DNA of 64,000 nucleotides from Achromobacter xylosoxidans (lineage in GTDB: Bacteria; Pseudomonadota; Gammaproteobacteria; Burkholderiales; Burkholderiaceae_B), in contig NZ_MTLG01000002.1 in the NCBI RefSeq assembly GCF_002192695.1, forward strand, positions 62,001 through 126,000. Reading direction: 5' to 3'. Below the pieces are notes generated by a model, which worked only from the letters and a program-made list of their open reading frames with translations, was not told where the DNA came from and did no database searches. Of the stretch, positions 43,715-51,372 are shown in pieces; position 1 is the first letter of the stretch; every line of letters starts with the position of its first letter. The translations under genes were made by a program, and so were the position numbers.

Positions 43715-44209
43715 CTACTGAGTCAGGGCCACCACGCTCCGGATCCCGCCCTGGGCCATCTTGGCGTACGGACACAGGCGTTCGGTGTTGCGCACCAGCT
43801 CTTCGGCGATGGGCTTGGGCACGCCGGGCAGGTGGATGTTGACGTCCGCGGTCAGGGCAAAAAAGCCGTCGACGGGGTCGCGACCGAACGAGATGGTGGC
43901 GGTCACGGAAGCGTCCGGAATGGCCAGGCCGGCACGTTCGGCCAGCATGCTGAGCGCACCGTGAAAGCACGCCGCATAGCCGGCGGCGAATAGCTGTTCG
44001 GGGTTGGTGCCCCCGCCCGTGCCGCCCAGTTCCACTGGCAGGCGCAGTTCCACGATCAGCTCGCCATCGTCCGAAATAGCCATGCCGGAAGCCCGCCCAT
44101 GAGCGGCCTCCCCGCCACGCACCGTCACGCTGGTGGTGTACAGAGGATGGAAATCCCCGCCTCGGTACTTTTCCAGGAGGCTCTGGGAAGGAGGCCGCAG
44201 TTTGCTCAT
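43715..44209 (-). CDS. OsmC/Ohr-family peroxidase
   Basis: 164 residues. The two redox cysteines are present: Cys81 in FAAGYAACFHGALSML and Cys146 in NTERLCPYAKMAQGG. The Ohr-type start LYTTSVTVRGGEAAHGRASG follows an N-terminal extension of about 20 residues. Ohr proteins reduce organic hydroperoxides with lipoyl cofactors. The gene is the last in the decarboxylase-NmrA-Ohr unit. The C-terminus touches the convergent LysR gene. Confidence 0.88.
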   Translation of the reverse strand: MSKLRPPSQSLLEKYRGGDFHPLYTTSVTVRGGEAAHGRASGMAISDDGELIVELRLPVELGGTGGGTNPEQLFAAGYAACFHGALSMLAERAGLAIPDASVTATISFGRDPVDGFFALTADVNIHLPGVPKPIAEELVRNTERLCPYAKMAQGGIRSVVALTQ

Positions 44210-44229
44210 GAAGGTCCTTGTATCCGCCG

Positions 44230-44985
44230 CTACTTTCTTGCGCCCGAACGGCTGAACCAGGTTTCGAAGTCGATCTGGCCCAGGCGTGGGCCCGCGCCCG
44301 GAACCAGCGTGTCGTCGTCGAGCAGCGCGCCGAAATAGCGCGCGCCGGCGTCTGCCTGCACGCTGCGCGTGTCGCCGATCCTGGCCATGTAGCGCTGCGC
44401 CAGCTCGGCCAGGCGCACCCGCTCGGGGCCGGCGATTTCCACGATGCCGTTCACCGGCGGCGCCAGCGTCGCATCGGCCATGGCCAGGGCGACGTCGTCC
44501 GACGCAATGGGCTGGACGTAGGCCGGCGACAGCCGCACTTCCGCCCCTTCGGTCCCCGACTGCACGATACCGCCCAGGAATTCGAAGAACTGGGTGCTAT
44601 GCACGATGGTGTACGGGATTCCAGCAGCCACGATCAGCGCTTCCTGCGCGATCTTGCCGCGGAAGTAGCCGCTTTCGGCCAGACGTTGCGTGCCGACCAC
44701 CGACAGCGCGACGTGATGGCGCACGCCGGCGCGCGCCTCCGCGGCCAGCAGATTGCGCCCCGAGGTCTGGAAGAACTCCAGCACGGCCCGGTCTTCGAAC
44801 GATGGCGAGTTGGCGACATCGACCACCGTATCGACGCCGGCGAGCGCGGCGTCCAGGCCCTCGCCGGTCATGGTGTTGACGCCGGTGGCGGGGGACGCGG
44901 CAATCGCCTGATGGCCGCGCTCGACCAGCAGTTTGACAAGTTTGGAGCCTATCAGGCCCGTGCCGCCAATAACCAGGATTTTCAT
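44230..44985 (-). CDS. NAD(P)-binding NmrA/SDR-type oxidoreductase or epimerase
   Basis: 251 residues. The Rossmann motif KILVIGGTGLIGSKLVKLLV opens the protein and TVVDVANSPSFEDRAV follows. There is no standard YxxxK pair, so it belongs to the atypical SDR/NmrA group. It lies nine bases after the AhpD-like gene and 20 before the Ohr gene. Genes of this type are recurrent neighbours of ECF41 sigma factors. Confidence 0.85.
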   Translation of the reverse strand: MKILVIGGTGLIGSKLVKLLVERGHQAIAASPATGVNTMTGEGLDAALAGVDTVVDVANSPSFEDRAVLEFFQTSGRNLLAAEARAGVRHHVALSVVGTQRLAESGYFRGKIAQEALIVAAGIPYTIVHSTQFFEFLGGIVQSGTEGAEVRLSPAYVQPIASDDVALAMADATLAPPVNGIVEIAGPERVRLAELAQRYMARIGDTRSVQADAGARYFGALLDDDTLVPGAGPRLGQIDFETWFSRSGARK

Positions 44986-44994
44986 GATGGTTCC

Positions 44995-45474
44995 TTAGTT
45001 GAACTTGGCCTTATCCAGGCCATATGCCTTGTCGGCCGAACCGGGCACGGTGCGGAAACCCACATTCAGGCGGTTCCAGCCATTGATCGCCATGACGGCG
45101 AAGCTGAGGTCCGAGATTTCCTTTTCGGACAGTTGCGTGCGGACACGTTCATAGATCTCGTCCGGCACGCCCTGCGCGCCCAGCGTGGTCAGCGCTTCGG
45201 TCCAGGCCAGGCAGGCACGCTCGCGCGGCGAGAACTCGCCGGATTCGCGCCAGATCGCCACATGATGCAGGCGCAGTTCGCCTTCGCCGTGGATCTTGGC
45301 ATCCTTCACATGCATGTCCAGGCAGAAGCCGCAGCCGTTGATCTGGGAGGCGCGGATTTCGACCAGGCGCAGGATCGATTGTTCGATCGCCCCGGACTTC
45401 AGGAGCATGCCGAACTCGACGAATTTCTTGAACAGTTCGGGCGATTGCGCAAAGGCATTCAGGCGTTGACTCAT
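44995..45474 (-). CDS. Carboxymuconolactone decarboxylase/AhpD-family protein
   Basis: 159 residues. Cys48-Gly-Phe-Cys51 followed by Leu-Asp-Met-His55 is the AhpD-type CxxC-xxxH redox site, in INGCGFCLDMHVKDAKIHGE. The start is the ATG at 45474 with AAGGAG five bases upstream. It heads the unit with the NmrA-type and Ohr genes. Together they look like a peroxide or alkylhydroperoxide defence set. A CAACA-N19-CCTAC element lies 59 bases upstream. Confidence 0.88.
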   Translation of the reverse strand: MSQRLNAFAQSPELFKKFVEFGMLLKSGAIEQSILRLVEIRASQINGCGFCLDMHVKDAKIHGEGELRLHHVAIWRESGEFSPRERACLAWTEALTTLGAQGVPDEIYERVRTQLSEKEISDLSFAVMAINGWNRLNVGFRTVPGSADKAYGLDKAKFN

Positions 45475-45533
45475 GGTGACTCCTTCGATGGGTTGAACGA
45501 CGGCCAAATCGTAGGTCTGCCCGCAAAACGGCA

Positions 45534-45562
45534 GTAGGCCCGCGGAGGGGACCATGATGTTG
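45534..45562 (-). promoter_or_regulatory. CAACA-N19-CCTAC element, copy 4 (AhpD/NmrA/Ohr unit)
   Basis: On the minus strand CAACA (45562-45558) and CCTAC (45538-45534) stand 19 bases apart. CAACA is one half of a perfect 19-base palindrome TGTTGCCGCGGCGGCAACA (45558-45576). The first gene starts 59 bases downstream of CCTAC. Confidence 0.78.
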
Positions 45563-45609
45563 CCGCGGCGGCAACAATCGTCAGCGCGCGCTGACGGCCA
45601 TGTTCAGGT

Positions 45610-48138
45610 TCAGGATTTCGGTTCGACCCCGAGTTGTTTCATGGCCCGGCCGATGGCCTGGGGCGCGTAATCGTCCCAAGGCTCGTTGCCCGCATCCAGG
45701 CGGGTGTGGATGTTGGCGATGGTCCATTGCGTCGAGCCTTTCAGCCCGTCCAGTTCGTCCCAGCGGACGGGTACGGACACGCCCAGGCCGGGCCGGGCGC
45801 GGGCCGACCAGGCCGCCACCGTGGTGGCGCCGAAACCGTTGCGCAGGTAATCGGCGAATATTTTGCCCACGCGGTTCTTGGGCCCGCTCTTGGCGACGAA
45901 CAGCTTCGGCAGCGTTTGCGCCAGATGGCGCACCATGGCTTCGGAAAAGTCCTTCACGGCGTCCCAGCCGTACTGCTTGCGGATCGGCACGACCACATGC
46001 AGGCCCTTGCCGCCGCTGGTCTTCAGCCAGCCGCGCAGGCCGAGCTCCTGCAGCAGCACGCGCACCAGTTCCGCGCCCTGCTGCACCGCCGGCCAATCCA
46101 CCCCTACTCCGGGGTCCAGGTCGAACAGCATCCGGTCCGGCTTGGTGATCGAGGTCTTGATCGCATTCCAGGTATGGAACTCGACCACGTTCAGCTGGGC
46201 GGCAGCGAGTATCGCTGCTTCGTTCGAGATTTCCATGAGCGGCGGATGTTCGGGATACAGGCGTTCAGGCAGCGCCAGCACCCCCGGGATGGGGGATTCC
46301 GAATGCCGCTGGAAGAAGTGCTGGCCCTGGATCCCCGCGGGCGCCCTGACGAACGAAACCGGGCGGCCGCGCAGGTGCGGCATCATCAGAGGCGCCACCA
46401 ACCCGTAATAGCGCGCCAGGTCGAGCTTGGTCGCTCCCGAAGAGGGATCGATGACGCGGTCGGGGTTGGACAGCCTCATCCCCTTCGGAGGCGTAGCAGC
46501 GCCCTGTTTCATGGCCTTGGCGGGGCGTTCGCGGGTGGATATCTTCTCAGCCGGCATGGCAACCTCGCGCGTGATCTTCTTGGGTGATTTGTCGGTTCGC
46601 AGCCCGCGGAAGGTCGAATGGCGCACATGGCCGTCGCCAGTCCATTCGCCGAACGAAACCTCACCCACCAGCGTAGGCTGGACCCAGTGGACCTGCTTGA
46701 GGGCGCGCGGCTTGCCTTGGGTCAACGCGCTAGCTTTTTGTTCGATGCTGGCCAGCTTGCGATGCAGGTCCTGCAGCGTCCTGTCGTCGAAACCCGTGCC
46801 CACGTTGCCGGCGTAGCGCAGCCCGCCGCCCGGCTCATGCACCGCCAGCAGCAGCGCGCCAAAGCCCTTGCGGCTGCCCTTGGGCTCGGTGTAGCCCACG
46901 ATGACGAACTCCTGGCGTTTGGTGCACTTGAGCTTGATCCAGTCGTCCGTGCGGCGCGACACATAGGGCGCGGACAGGCGCTTGCCGATGATTCCCTCCA
47001 GGCCCAGCTTGCAGGCCGAAGCGACCAGGTCTGCTGGCGACTTTTCGAAGGCCTCGCTGAACTTCAGATGCTTGCCCTTGCTCGTGGCGATGATCCGCCG
47101 CAGCAGATCCCGCCGCAGCCTGAGCGGCTCGTCGCGCAAATCGCGCCCCGTGACGTAGGGCAGGTCAAAGGCATACAAGACTATATCCGCCGTGCTCGCG
47201 GCATCGAAGGCGTTCTGCAAGGCCTGGAAGCTGGGCACGCCTTCGGGCGTCAGCACCACGATCTCGCCATCGATCCAGGCATTGGCGATCTGCAATGCCG
47301 CCAGCTCCTGGGCCAACCGCGGCATTTTGGCTGTCCAATCGTGGCCGTTGCGCGTGTACAGCTTCGCTCGACCCTCCTCCAGCCTGGCCAGGATCCGGTA
47401 GCCATCGAACTTCATTTCGTAGGACCAGTCGTCCGCGCCCCGTGGCACGCCCTCGACCAGGGTAGCCAGCTGCGGCTTGAGCGATGCAGGCAAGGCAGCG
47501 GCCTTGCCCGGCAAGGCCGTGACGGCTTCTGCGGCTTTCGCAGCGGCGCGGGCTTGCGGTTTGCTGCGCGCAGCCGCCTTCTTCTTCGTCCGCAGCGGCA
47601 CCACGCTGTCCGGCATCTCATCCACGACGCTGAAATCCTGGTCTGGCCGCGCGTACTCGTCGTTTTCCTTGATCAGCAGCCAGGGCGGCTGGCGCTCGCT
47701 CTCTTTGCCCTTCATGCGGATCAGCGCCCAGCGCCCGCGCAGCTTCACGCCTTCGAGCGTGAACTTCAGATGGCCTGTCTTGTATCCCTTGCGCGGATCG
47801 CCTATGGGCGTCCAGCGCCCCTCGTCCCAGATGATCACCTTGCCGGCCCCATATTGCCCCTTTGGGATGGTGCCTTCGAACTGGTTGTACGCGATGGGAT
47901 GGTCTTCGACCTGCACCGCCATGCGCTTGACGGAGGGATCGAACGACGGCCCTTTCGGCACCGCCCAGCTTTTCATCGCGCCATCCAGTTCCAGGCGGAA
48001 GTCATAGTGCAGACGGCTGGCCCAGTGCTTTTGCATGACGAACACCAGGCCGGCGCCGCCTGACTCGCCGCCTTCCGCCGGTTCCGGCGTGACGGCGAAA
48101 TTGCGCTTCTCGCGGTATTTTTTCAGACTGTCCGCCAT
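45610..48138 (-). CDS. ligD: Multifunctional DNA ligase D
   Basis: 842 residues with all three LigD parts in the Pseudomonas-type order. The 3'-phosphoesterase lies at about 25-170 (HWASRLHYDFRLELDGAMKS). The ATP-dependent ligase spans about 220-520, with the nucleotidyl lysine in WSYEMKFDGYRILARL. The primase-polymerase spans about 555-842 (RPVSFVRAPAGIQGQHFFQR, LFDLDPGVGVDWP, TSGGKGLHVVVPI). With Ku it carries out non-homologous end joining. It starts two bases after the ku stop. A Lys/Ala-rich linker (about 180-215) joins the first two domains. Confidence 0.95.
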   Translation of the reverse strand: MADSLKKYREKRNFAVTPEPAEGGESGGAGLVFVMQKHWASRLHYDFRLELDGAMKSWAVPKGPSFDPSVKRMAVQVEDHPIAYNQFEGTIPKGQYGAGKVIIWDEGRWTPIGDPRKGYKTGHLKFTLEGVKLRGRWALIRMKGKESERQPPWLLIKENDEYARPDQDFSVVDEMPDSVVPLRTKKKAAARSKPQARAAAKAAEAVTALPGKAAALPASLKPQLATLVEGVPRGADDWSYEMKFDGYRILARLEEGRAKLYTRNGHDWTAKMPRLAQELAALQIANAWIDGEIVVLTPEGVPSFQALQNAFDAASTADIVLYAFDLPYVTGRDLRDEPLRLRRDLLRRIIATSKGKHLKFSEAFEKSPADLVASACKLGLEGIIGKRLSAPYVSRRTDDWIKLKCTKRQEFVIVGYTEPKGSRKGFGALLLAVHEPGGGLRYAGNVGTGFDDRTLQDLHRKLASIEQKASALTQGKPRALKQVHWVQPTLVGEVSFGEWTGDGHVRHSTFRGLRTDKSPKKITREVAMPAEKISTRERPAKAMKQGAATPPKGMRLSNPDRVIDPSSGATKLDLARYYGLVAPLMMPHLRGRPVSFVRAPAGIQGQHFFQRHSESPIPGVLALPERLYPEHPPLMEISNEAAILAAAQLNVVEFHTWNAIKTSITKPDRMLFDLDPGVGVDWPAVQQGAELVRVLLQELGLRGWLKTSGGKGLHVVVPIRKQYGWDAVKDFSEAMVRHLAQTLPKLFVAKSGPKNRVGKIFADYLRNGFGATTVAAWSARARPGLGVSVPVRWDELDGLKGSTQWTIANIHTRLDAGNEPWDDYAPQAIGRAMKQLGVEPKS

Positions 48139-48140
48139 CG

Positions 48141-49052
48141 CTACGCCGCCTTTTTCGCCTGCCTGGCGCTCTTGGCGGCCTTCTTCGCGGGCGCCTTCTT
48201 CACCGCGGAGCTACGCGGCGCGGCTTTCTTCGCGGGCTTGGCACGCCCCTTGGACTCTCCGCCTCGCAGGCTGCGCTGCAGCAGCTCGGTCAGATCGATC
48301 ACGTTATCCGCATACGCCGGCGCTTCCTCCTGCGGCTCGACCACGGTTTCCGTCTTGCCCGCCTTTACCTTCTTTTCCACCAGCCCCATGATGGCCGCCT
48401 TGAATTCGTCCTGGTAATCGGCCGGGTCCCACTGCGCCGACATCTCGTCCACCAGCATCTTGGCCATCTTCAATTCGGCCGCGCTGGGCGACATGCTCTT
48501 GGCGCCGGCCTTGGGTAGATCCAGATCCTCCACGGATTTCACGTCGTCGCCCCAACGCATCAGGTTCAGGACCAGCGCGTCGCCCATCGGAATCAATGCC
48601 GCCAGATGCTGCTTGGTCTGTATCACGACCTTCGCGATGCCGATCTTGCCGCTTTTCACCAGCGTGTCGCGCAGCAACGCGTAGACCTTCTGCCCCTTGT
48701 TGATCGGCGCGACATAGTAGGGGCGTTCCAGATAGACGAACGAGACTTCGGCCGCCTCGACGAATTGCTGGATTTCGATGGTCTGGGTCGTGCGCGGATA
48801 GGCCGCTGCGATTTCATCGGACGAGATGATGACGTACTGGCCGTCCTCGTACTCGACCCCTTTGACGATGTCCTTGGATTCGATCTCCTTGCCCGTGCGC
48901 TTGTTGATGCGCTTGTAGCCGACAGGGTCCATCGACCTACGGTCCAGCCAGTCGAAATCCACGCCCGATTCCGTCGTGGCCGTATGCAGGCCAACGGGGA
49001 TATGAACCAGGCCGAAGGTGATCGCGCCTTTCCAGATGGTTCGCGTGGCCAT
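48141..49052 (-). CDS. ku: Non-homologous end joining protein Ku
   Basis: 303 residues. The Ku core starts at once with TRTIWKGAITFGLVHIPVGL and includes GVEYEDGQYVIISSDEIAAA. A Lys/Ala-rich tail of about 35 residues (KPAKKAAPRS to the end) resembles the DNA-sliding tails of other bacterial Ku proteins. The ATG at 49052 has GGGAG seven bases upstream; longer versions add unlike sequence. It is cotranscribed with ligD. Confidence 0.95.
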   Translation of the reverse strand: MATRTIWKGAITFGLVHIPVGLHTATTESGVDFDWLDRRSMDPVGYKRINKRTGKEIESKDIVKGVEYEDGQYVIISSDEIAAAYPRTTQTIEIQQFVEAAEVSFVYLERPYYVAPINKGQKVYALLRDTLVKSGKIGIAKVVIQTKQHLAALIPMGDALVLNLMRWGDDVKSVEDLDLPKAGAKSMSPSAAELKMAKMLVDEMSAQWDPADYQDEFKAAIMGLVEKKVKAGKTETVVEPQEEAPAYADNVIDLTELLQRSLRGGESKGRAKPAKKAAPRSSAVKKAPAKKAAKSARQAKKAA

Positions 49053-49235
49053 GAGCATTCTCCCAGTGATGGGCACGCGGCCTCGCCTGCGGGCCCAAAC
49101 GAGCCGCCAGGGTTCCGGCGGGGGAACGCTGTGCAGCAAATTCCGTGCCCGAGGCCTCGGTCGCGCCCGTCCAGTTGTCTCTGGATTATGGCCTCAGAGC
49201 GGCATGGCTGGGAACCATGCCGCCCGATCCCGCGT

Positions 49236-49415
49236 TCAACGATAGAAGCTTGCCTTGGTTACAGACGTGGAATTTACGCGCCCGCCTTGCGGCCCGGGAA
49301 TCGCCGGTTTCTTGCCGTTTGCGCCGCCGCTGACTGCGTGGGTTTCCTCGGCGCTCAAGGGGCGGATCTGATCCCCGGCAGCCTGCTGCCGGTTCGGTTG
49401 CTCCGTTTTCTTCAT
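49236..49415 (-). CDS. Double-glycine leader peptide precursor A (bacteriocin/signal-peptide-like)
   Basis: 59 residues, start ATG 49415 with AGGAG six bases upstream. Residues 1-31 are a leader ending in RPLSAEETHAVSGG, a good match to the LSxxE-x-xxV-x-GG type cut by C39 peptidases after Gly31. The 28-residue core (starting ANGKKPAIPGPQGG) has three Lys, two Arg, no acidic residue and no Cys. The leader is nearly the same as that of precursor B on the other strand, but the cores are unrelated. The exporter encoded at 51369 should process and export it. I know of no named family for the core. Confidence 0.8.
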   Translation of the reverse strand: MKKTEQPNRQQAAGDQIRPLSAEETHAVSGGANGKKPAIPGPQGGRVNSTSVTKASFYR

Positions 49416-49547
49416 GCCGTTCTCCTGCTGTGTGCTGACGAAGGAAGCCGCGCCAGCGTCGGCCAAGCGTCAGCGGACGGACGGCGTCAGCCCATGGTCC
49501 CGCGGACAGGAACACCGACGCACCGGCCGTTGAACGGCTCGACGCGG

Positions 49548-49556
49548 ACAGTAGCA
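49548..49556 (-). promoter_or_regulatory. Extended -10 element of precursor A
   Basis: On the minus strand TGCTACTGT fits the extended -10 pattern TGnTAnnnT. It sits inside the mirrored 16-base block and 18 bases past the shared box at 49575-49593. Confidence 0.55.
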
Positions 49557-49574
49557 GTGGACCTGCGGCGCCGA

Positions 49575-49593
49575 ATCGGTCTTTGGTCGTAGG
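49575..49593 (-). promoter_or_regulatory. Shared activator-type box, precursor A side
   Basis: On the minus strand CCTACGACCAAAGACCGAT. It differs from the box on the precursor B side at one of 19 bases and occupies the -35 region of the extended -10 element. It probably binds the neighbouring LuxR-type response regulator. Confidence 0.55.
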
Positions 49594-49630
49594 CGCGAGG
49601 CCGCGCCGGCCAGAATGGCGAATTTCCGTC

Positions 49631-49649
49631 CCTACGACTAAAGACCGAT
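49631..49649 (+). promoter_or_regulatory. Shared activator-type box, precursor B side
   Basis: CCTACGACTAAAGACCGAT, mirrored on the other arm. Its right end reaches the position where a -35 hexamer would stand for the element at 49668-49676, so an activator bound here would touch RNA polymerase. Confidence 0.55.
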
Positions 49650-49667
49650 GCGCCTGTACCGGTGCAC

Positions 49668-49676
49668 TGCTACTGT
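49668..49676 (+). promoter_or_regulatory. Extended -10 element of precursor B
   Basis: TGCTACTGT, the extended -10 pattern TGnTAnnnT, within the mirrored block. The precursor B ATG is 133 bases downstream, giving an untranslated leader of about 125 bases that is also conserved on the A side. Confidence 0.55.
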
Positions 49677-49808
49677 CCGCCCCGAGCATGCCAGTGTTTG
49701 GGAGCTTGGCTTCCCGTTTGCAGCGCATCGCGACGGGCGCCTCGTTTCGGGCGATGCTCGGCCGACGCTGGCGCGGCTTCCTTCGTCAGCACGCAGCAGG
49801 AGATAGAG

Positions 49809-49985
49809 ATGGAAAAAACTGAACAGCCCGATCAGCGGCACGACTCGGAACAACAGATCAGACCCTTGAGCGCCGAGGAAACCCAGGTGGTCAGCGGTGG
49901 CTGGGGACCGAACCGTACCAGCATCACCTTTGCCCCCCAGAAAAACAGCCTGGTCGCCGGCAAGACGCTTTACATGCCGAAGTAG
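49809..49985 (+). CDS. Double-glycine leader peptide precursor B (bacteriocin/signal-peptide-like)
   Basis: 58 residues, start ATG 49809 with AGGAG six bases upstream. The leader (residues 1-31) ends RPLSAEETQVVSGG and matches that of precursor A at most positions. The 27-residue core (starting WGPNRTSITFAPQKN) has three Lys, one Arg, no acidic residue and no Cys. It is followed by a hairpin and the adaptor gene of the exporter in the same direction. The system resembles microcin V-type or class II bacteriocin loci, though a signalling peptide is equally possible. Confidence 0.82.
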   Translation: MEKTEQPDQRHDSEQQIRPLSAEETQVVSGGWGPNRTSITFAPQKNSLVAGKTLYMPK

Positions 49986-50011
49986 TCAGTAGGGATCCTG
50001 GCCGCATCGGA

Positions 50012-50033
50012 CGGATGCCCAGACTGGCATCCG
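50012..50033 (+). terminator. Hairpin between precursor B and the exporter operon
   Basis: CGGATGCC and GGCATCCG form an eight-pair stem with a six-base loop, followed by ATTTCAT. The weak T content suggests partial termination, which would give much peptide mRNA and less exporter mRNA. Confidence 0.5.
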
Positions 50034-50124
50034 ATTTCATAGCGCGGCGGCGCGTTCGCCGCGGCTTTTTTCCCGTGCCGGCCGGCCTTTTCTCACCACG
50101 CTTTCCTGCGCTGCCTCCAACGCC

Positions 50125-51372
50125 GTGACGCTCTATCGCAAACAAGCGCTTGCCGCACAACGCTCGGTCGGGCTGGGCGATATCGTCCTGATCCGGCCAG
50201 TGTCGTTCGCATTGGTCACCGCCGTGCTGGCGGGCTTCGTGCTGGCCGTCTGCCTGTTTCTTGCGTTCGGCTCGTACACCAAGCGCGCAACCGTGAGCGG
50301 CCAGCTGGCGCCCGACACCGGGCTCATCAAGCTATACGTGCCGCAGGCCGGCATCGTGCTCGAACGTCGGGTCCGGGAAGGCCAGCATGTCGCCGCAGGC
50401 GAGGTGCTCTACGTGGTATCCGGCGACCAACAAAGCGCCCTGGGTGACACCCAGGAGGCGATCAGCGGCCAGATCCGGCAGCGCGAGGAAAGCCTGCGGC
50501 TGGCGCGCCAGAAGACGCTATTGCTGCAGCAGGGCGAACACGACAACCAGGCCACGGCAGTCGCCAGCCTGAAGGCGCAGCTGGCCGCCATGGACAGCCA
50601 GATCGAGGGGCAGCGCGCCCGCATCAAATTGGCCGAAGACAGCGCGCGCCGCTATCACGGCCTGATGGAAAAAGGCTATCTTTCCGCCGAGGAGGCCGAC
50701 CAGAAGCGCGCCGAACTGCTGGAACAGCGCAATCAGCTGCAAGCGCTGCTGCGCGACCGCATCGGCCTGGCCATGGACCTGTCCAACCGCCAGGCCGCGC
50801 TGGCGGACCTGGCGTTGCGGCAACAGAACCAGCTGGCCCAGCTGGACCGGGACATGGCGGACATAGCCGTGGACCTCAGCCGCAGCGAAGCCAGGCGCCG
50901 CGTCGTCATCACCGCGCCCCAGGCGGGCGTCGCGACCGCCGTAACCGCCGCCGCGGGCCAGGCCGTCGACAACAAGCGGCCGTTGGCCACCATCGTGCCC
51001 GACGGCGCCCGCCTGCAGGCCGAACTGCTGGCGCCCAGCCGCGCGGTGGGCTTCGTCGCGCCCGGCGACCGGGTGCTCATGCGCTTCGCGGCCTATCCGT
51101 ATCAGACCTTCGGGCAGCAGGAGGGCGTGGTCCAGACGGTGACGCGCAGCGCCCTGCCCGAATGGCAATTGAATGAAGCCGCCGCCAACGGCGGCGCCCA
51201 CGAAGACCTGTACCGGATCACGGTGTCGCTGGACACGCCCGCGCGCGGACCGCAGGGCCAGACGCTGGCACTGCGGCCCGGCATGCGGCTGGAGGCGGAC
51301 ATCCTGCAGCAGACGCGCCGCCTGTACCAATGGGCGTTCGATCCCGCCTACCGCCTGTCGGGGAAACTATGA
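50125..51372 (+). CDS. HlyD/CvaA-family periplasmic adaptor of the peptide exporter
   Basis: 415 residues from a GTG. One membrane anchor (SFALVTAVLAGFVLAVCLFL) near residue 27 is followed by a lipoyl/barrel segment and a long alpha-helical coiled coil at about 105-270, rich in Gln and Leu heptads. The second half of the barrel (VVITAPQAGVATAVTAAAGQ) and a C-terminal beta domain close it. It links the inner-membrane ABC exporter to an outer-membrane TolC-like channel, which is not encoded beside it. Its stop overlaps the start of the ABC gene (ATGA). Confidence 0.88.
   Translation: MTLYRKQALAAQRSVGLGDIVLIRPVSFALVTAVLAGFVLAVCLFLAFGSYTKRATVSGQLAPDTGLIKLYVPQAGIVLERRVREGQHVAAGEVLYVVSGDQQSALGDTQEAISGQIRQREESLRLARQKTLLLQQGEHDNQATAVASLKAQLAAMDSQIEGQRARIKLAEDSARRYHGLMEKGYLSAEEADQKRAELLEQRNQLQALLRDRIGLAMDLSNRQAALADLALRQQNQLAQLDRDMADIAVDLSRSEARRRVVITAPQAGVATAVTAAAGQAVDNKRPLATIVPDGARLQAELLAPSRAVGFVAPGDRVLMRFAAYPYQTFGQQEGVVQTVTRSALPEWQLNEAAANGGAHEDLYRITVSLDTPARGPQGQTLALRPGMRLEADILQQTRRLYQWAFDPAYRLSGKL

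Larger units (their letters stand above)
49236..49985. repeat. Inverted duplication carrying two divergent peptide genes
   Basis: The two arms mirror each other about position 49612. Matched blocks are 49575-49593 with 49631-49649 (18 of 19), 49544-49559 with 49665-49680 (16 of 16), and 49432-49464 with 49760-49792 (33 bases that agree throughout). The ribosome sites and the leader codons follow. The peptide cores have diverged. The arm ends (49236 and 49985) are 376 and 373 bases from the centre. Confidence 0.9.
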
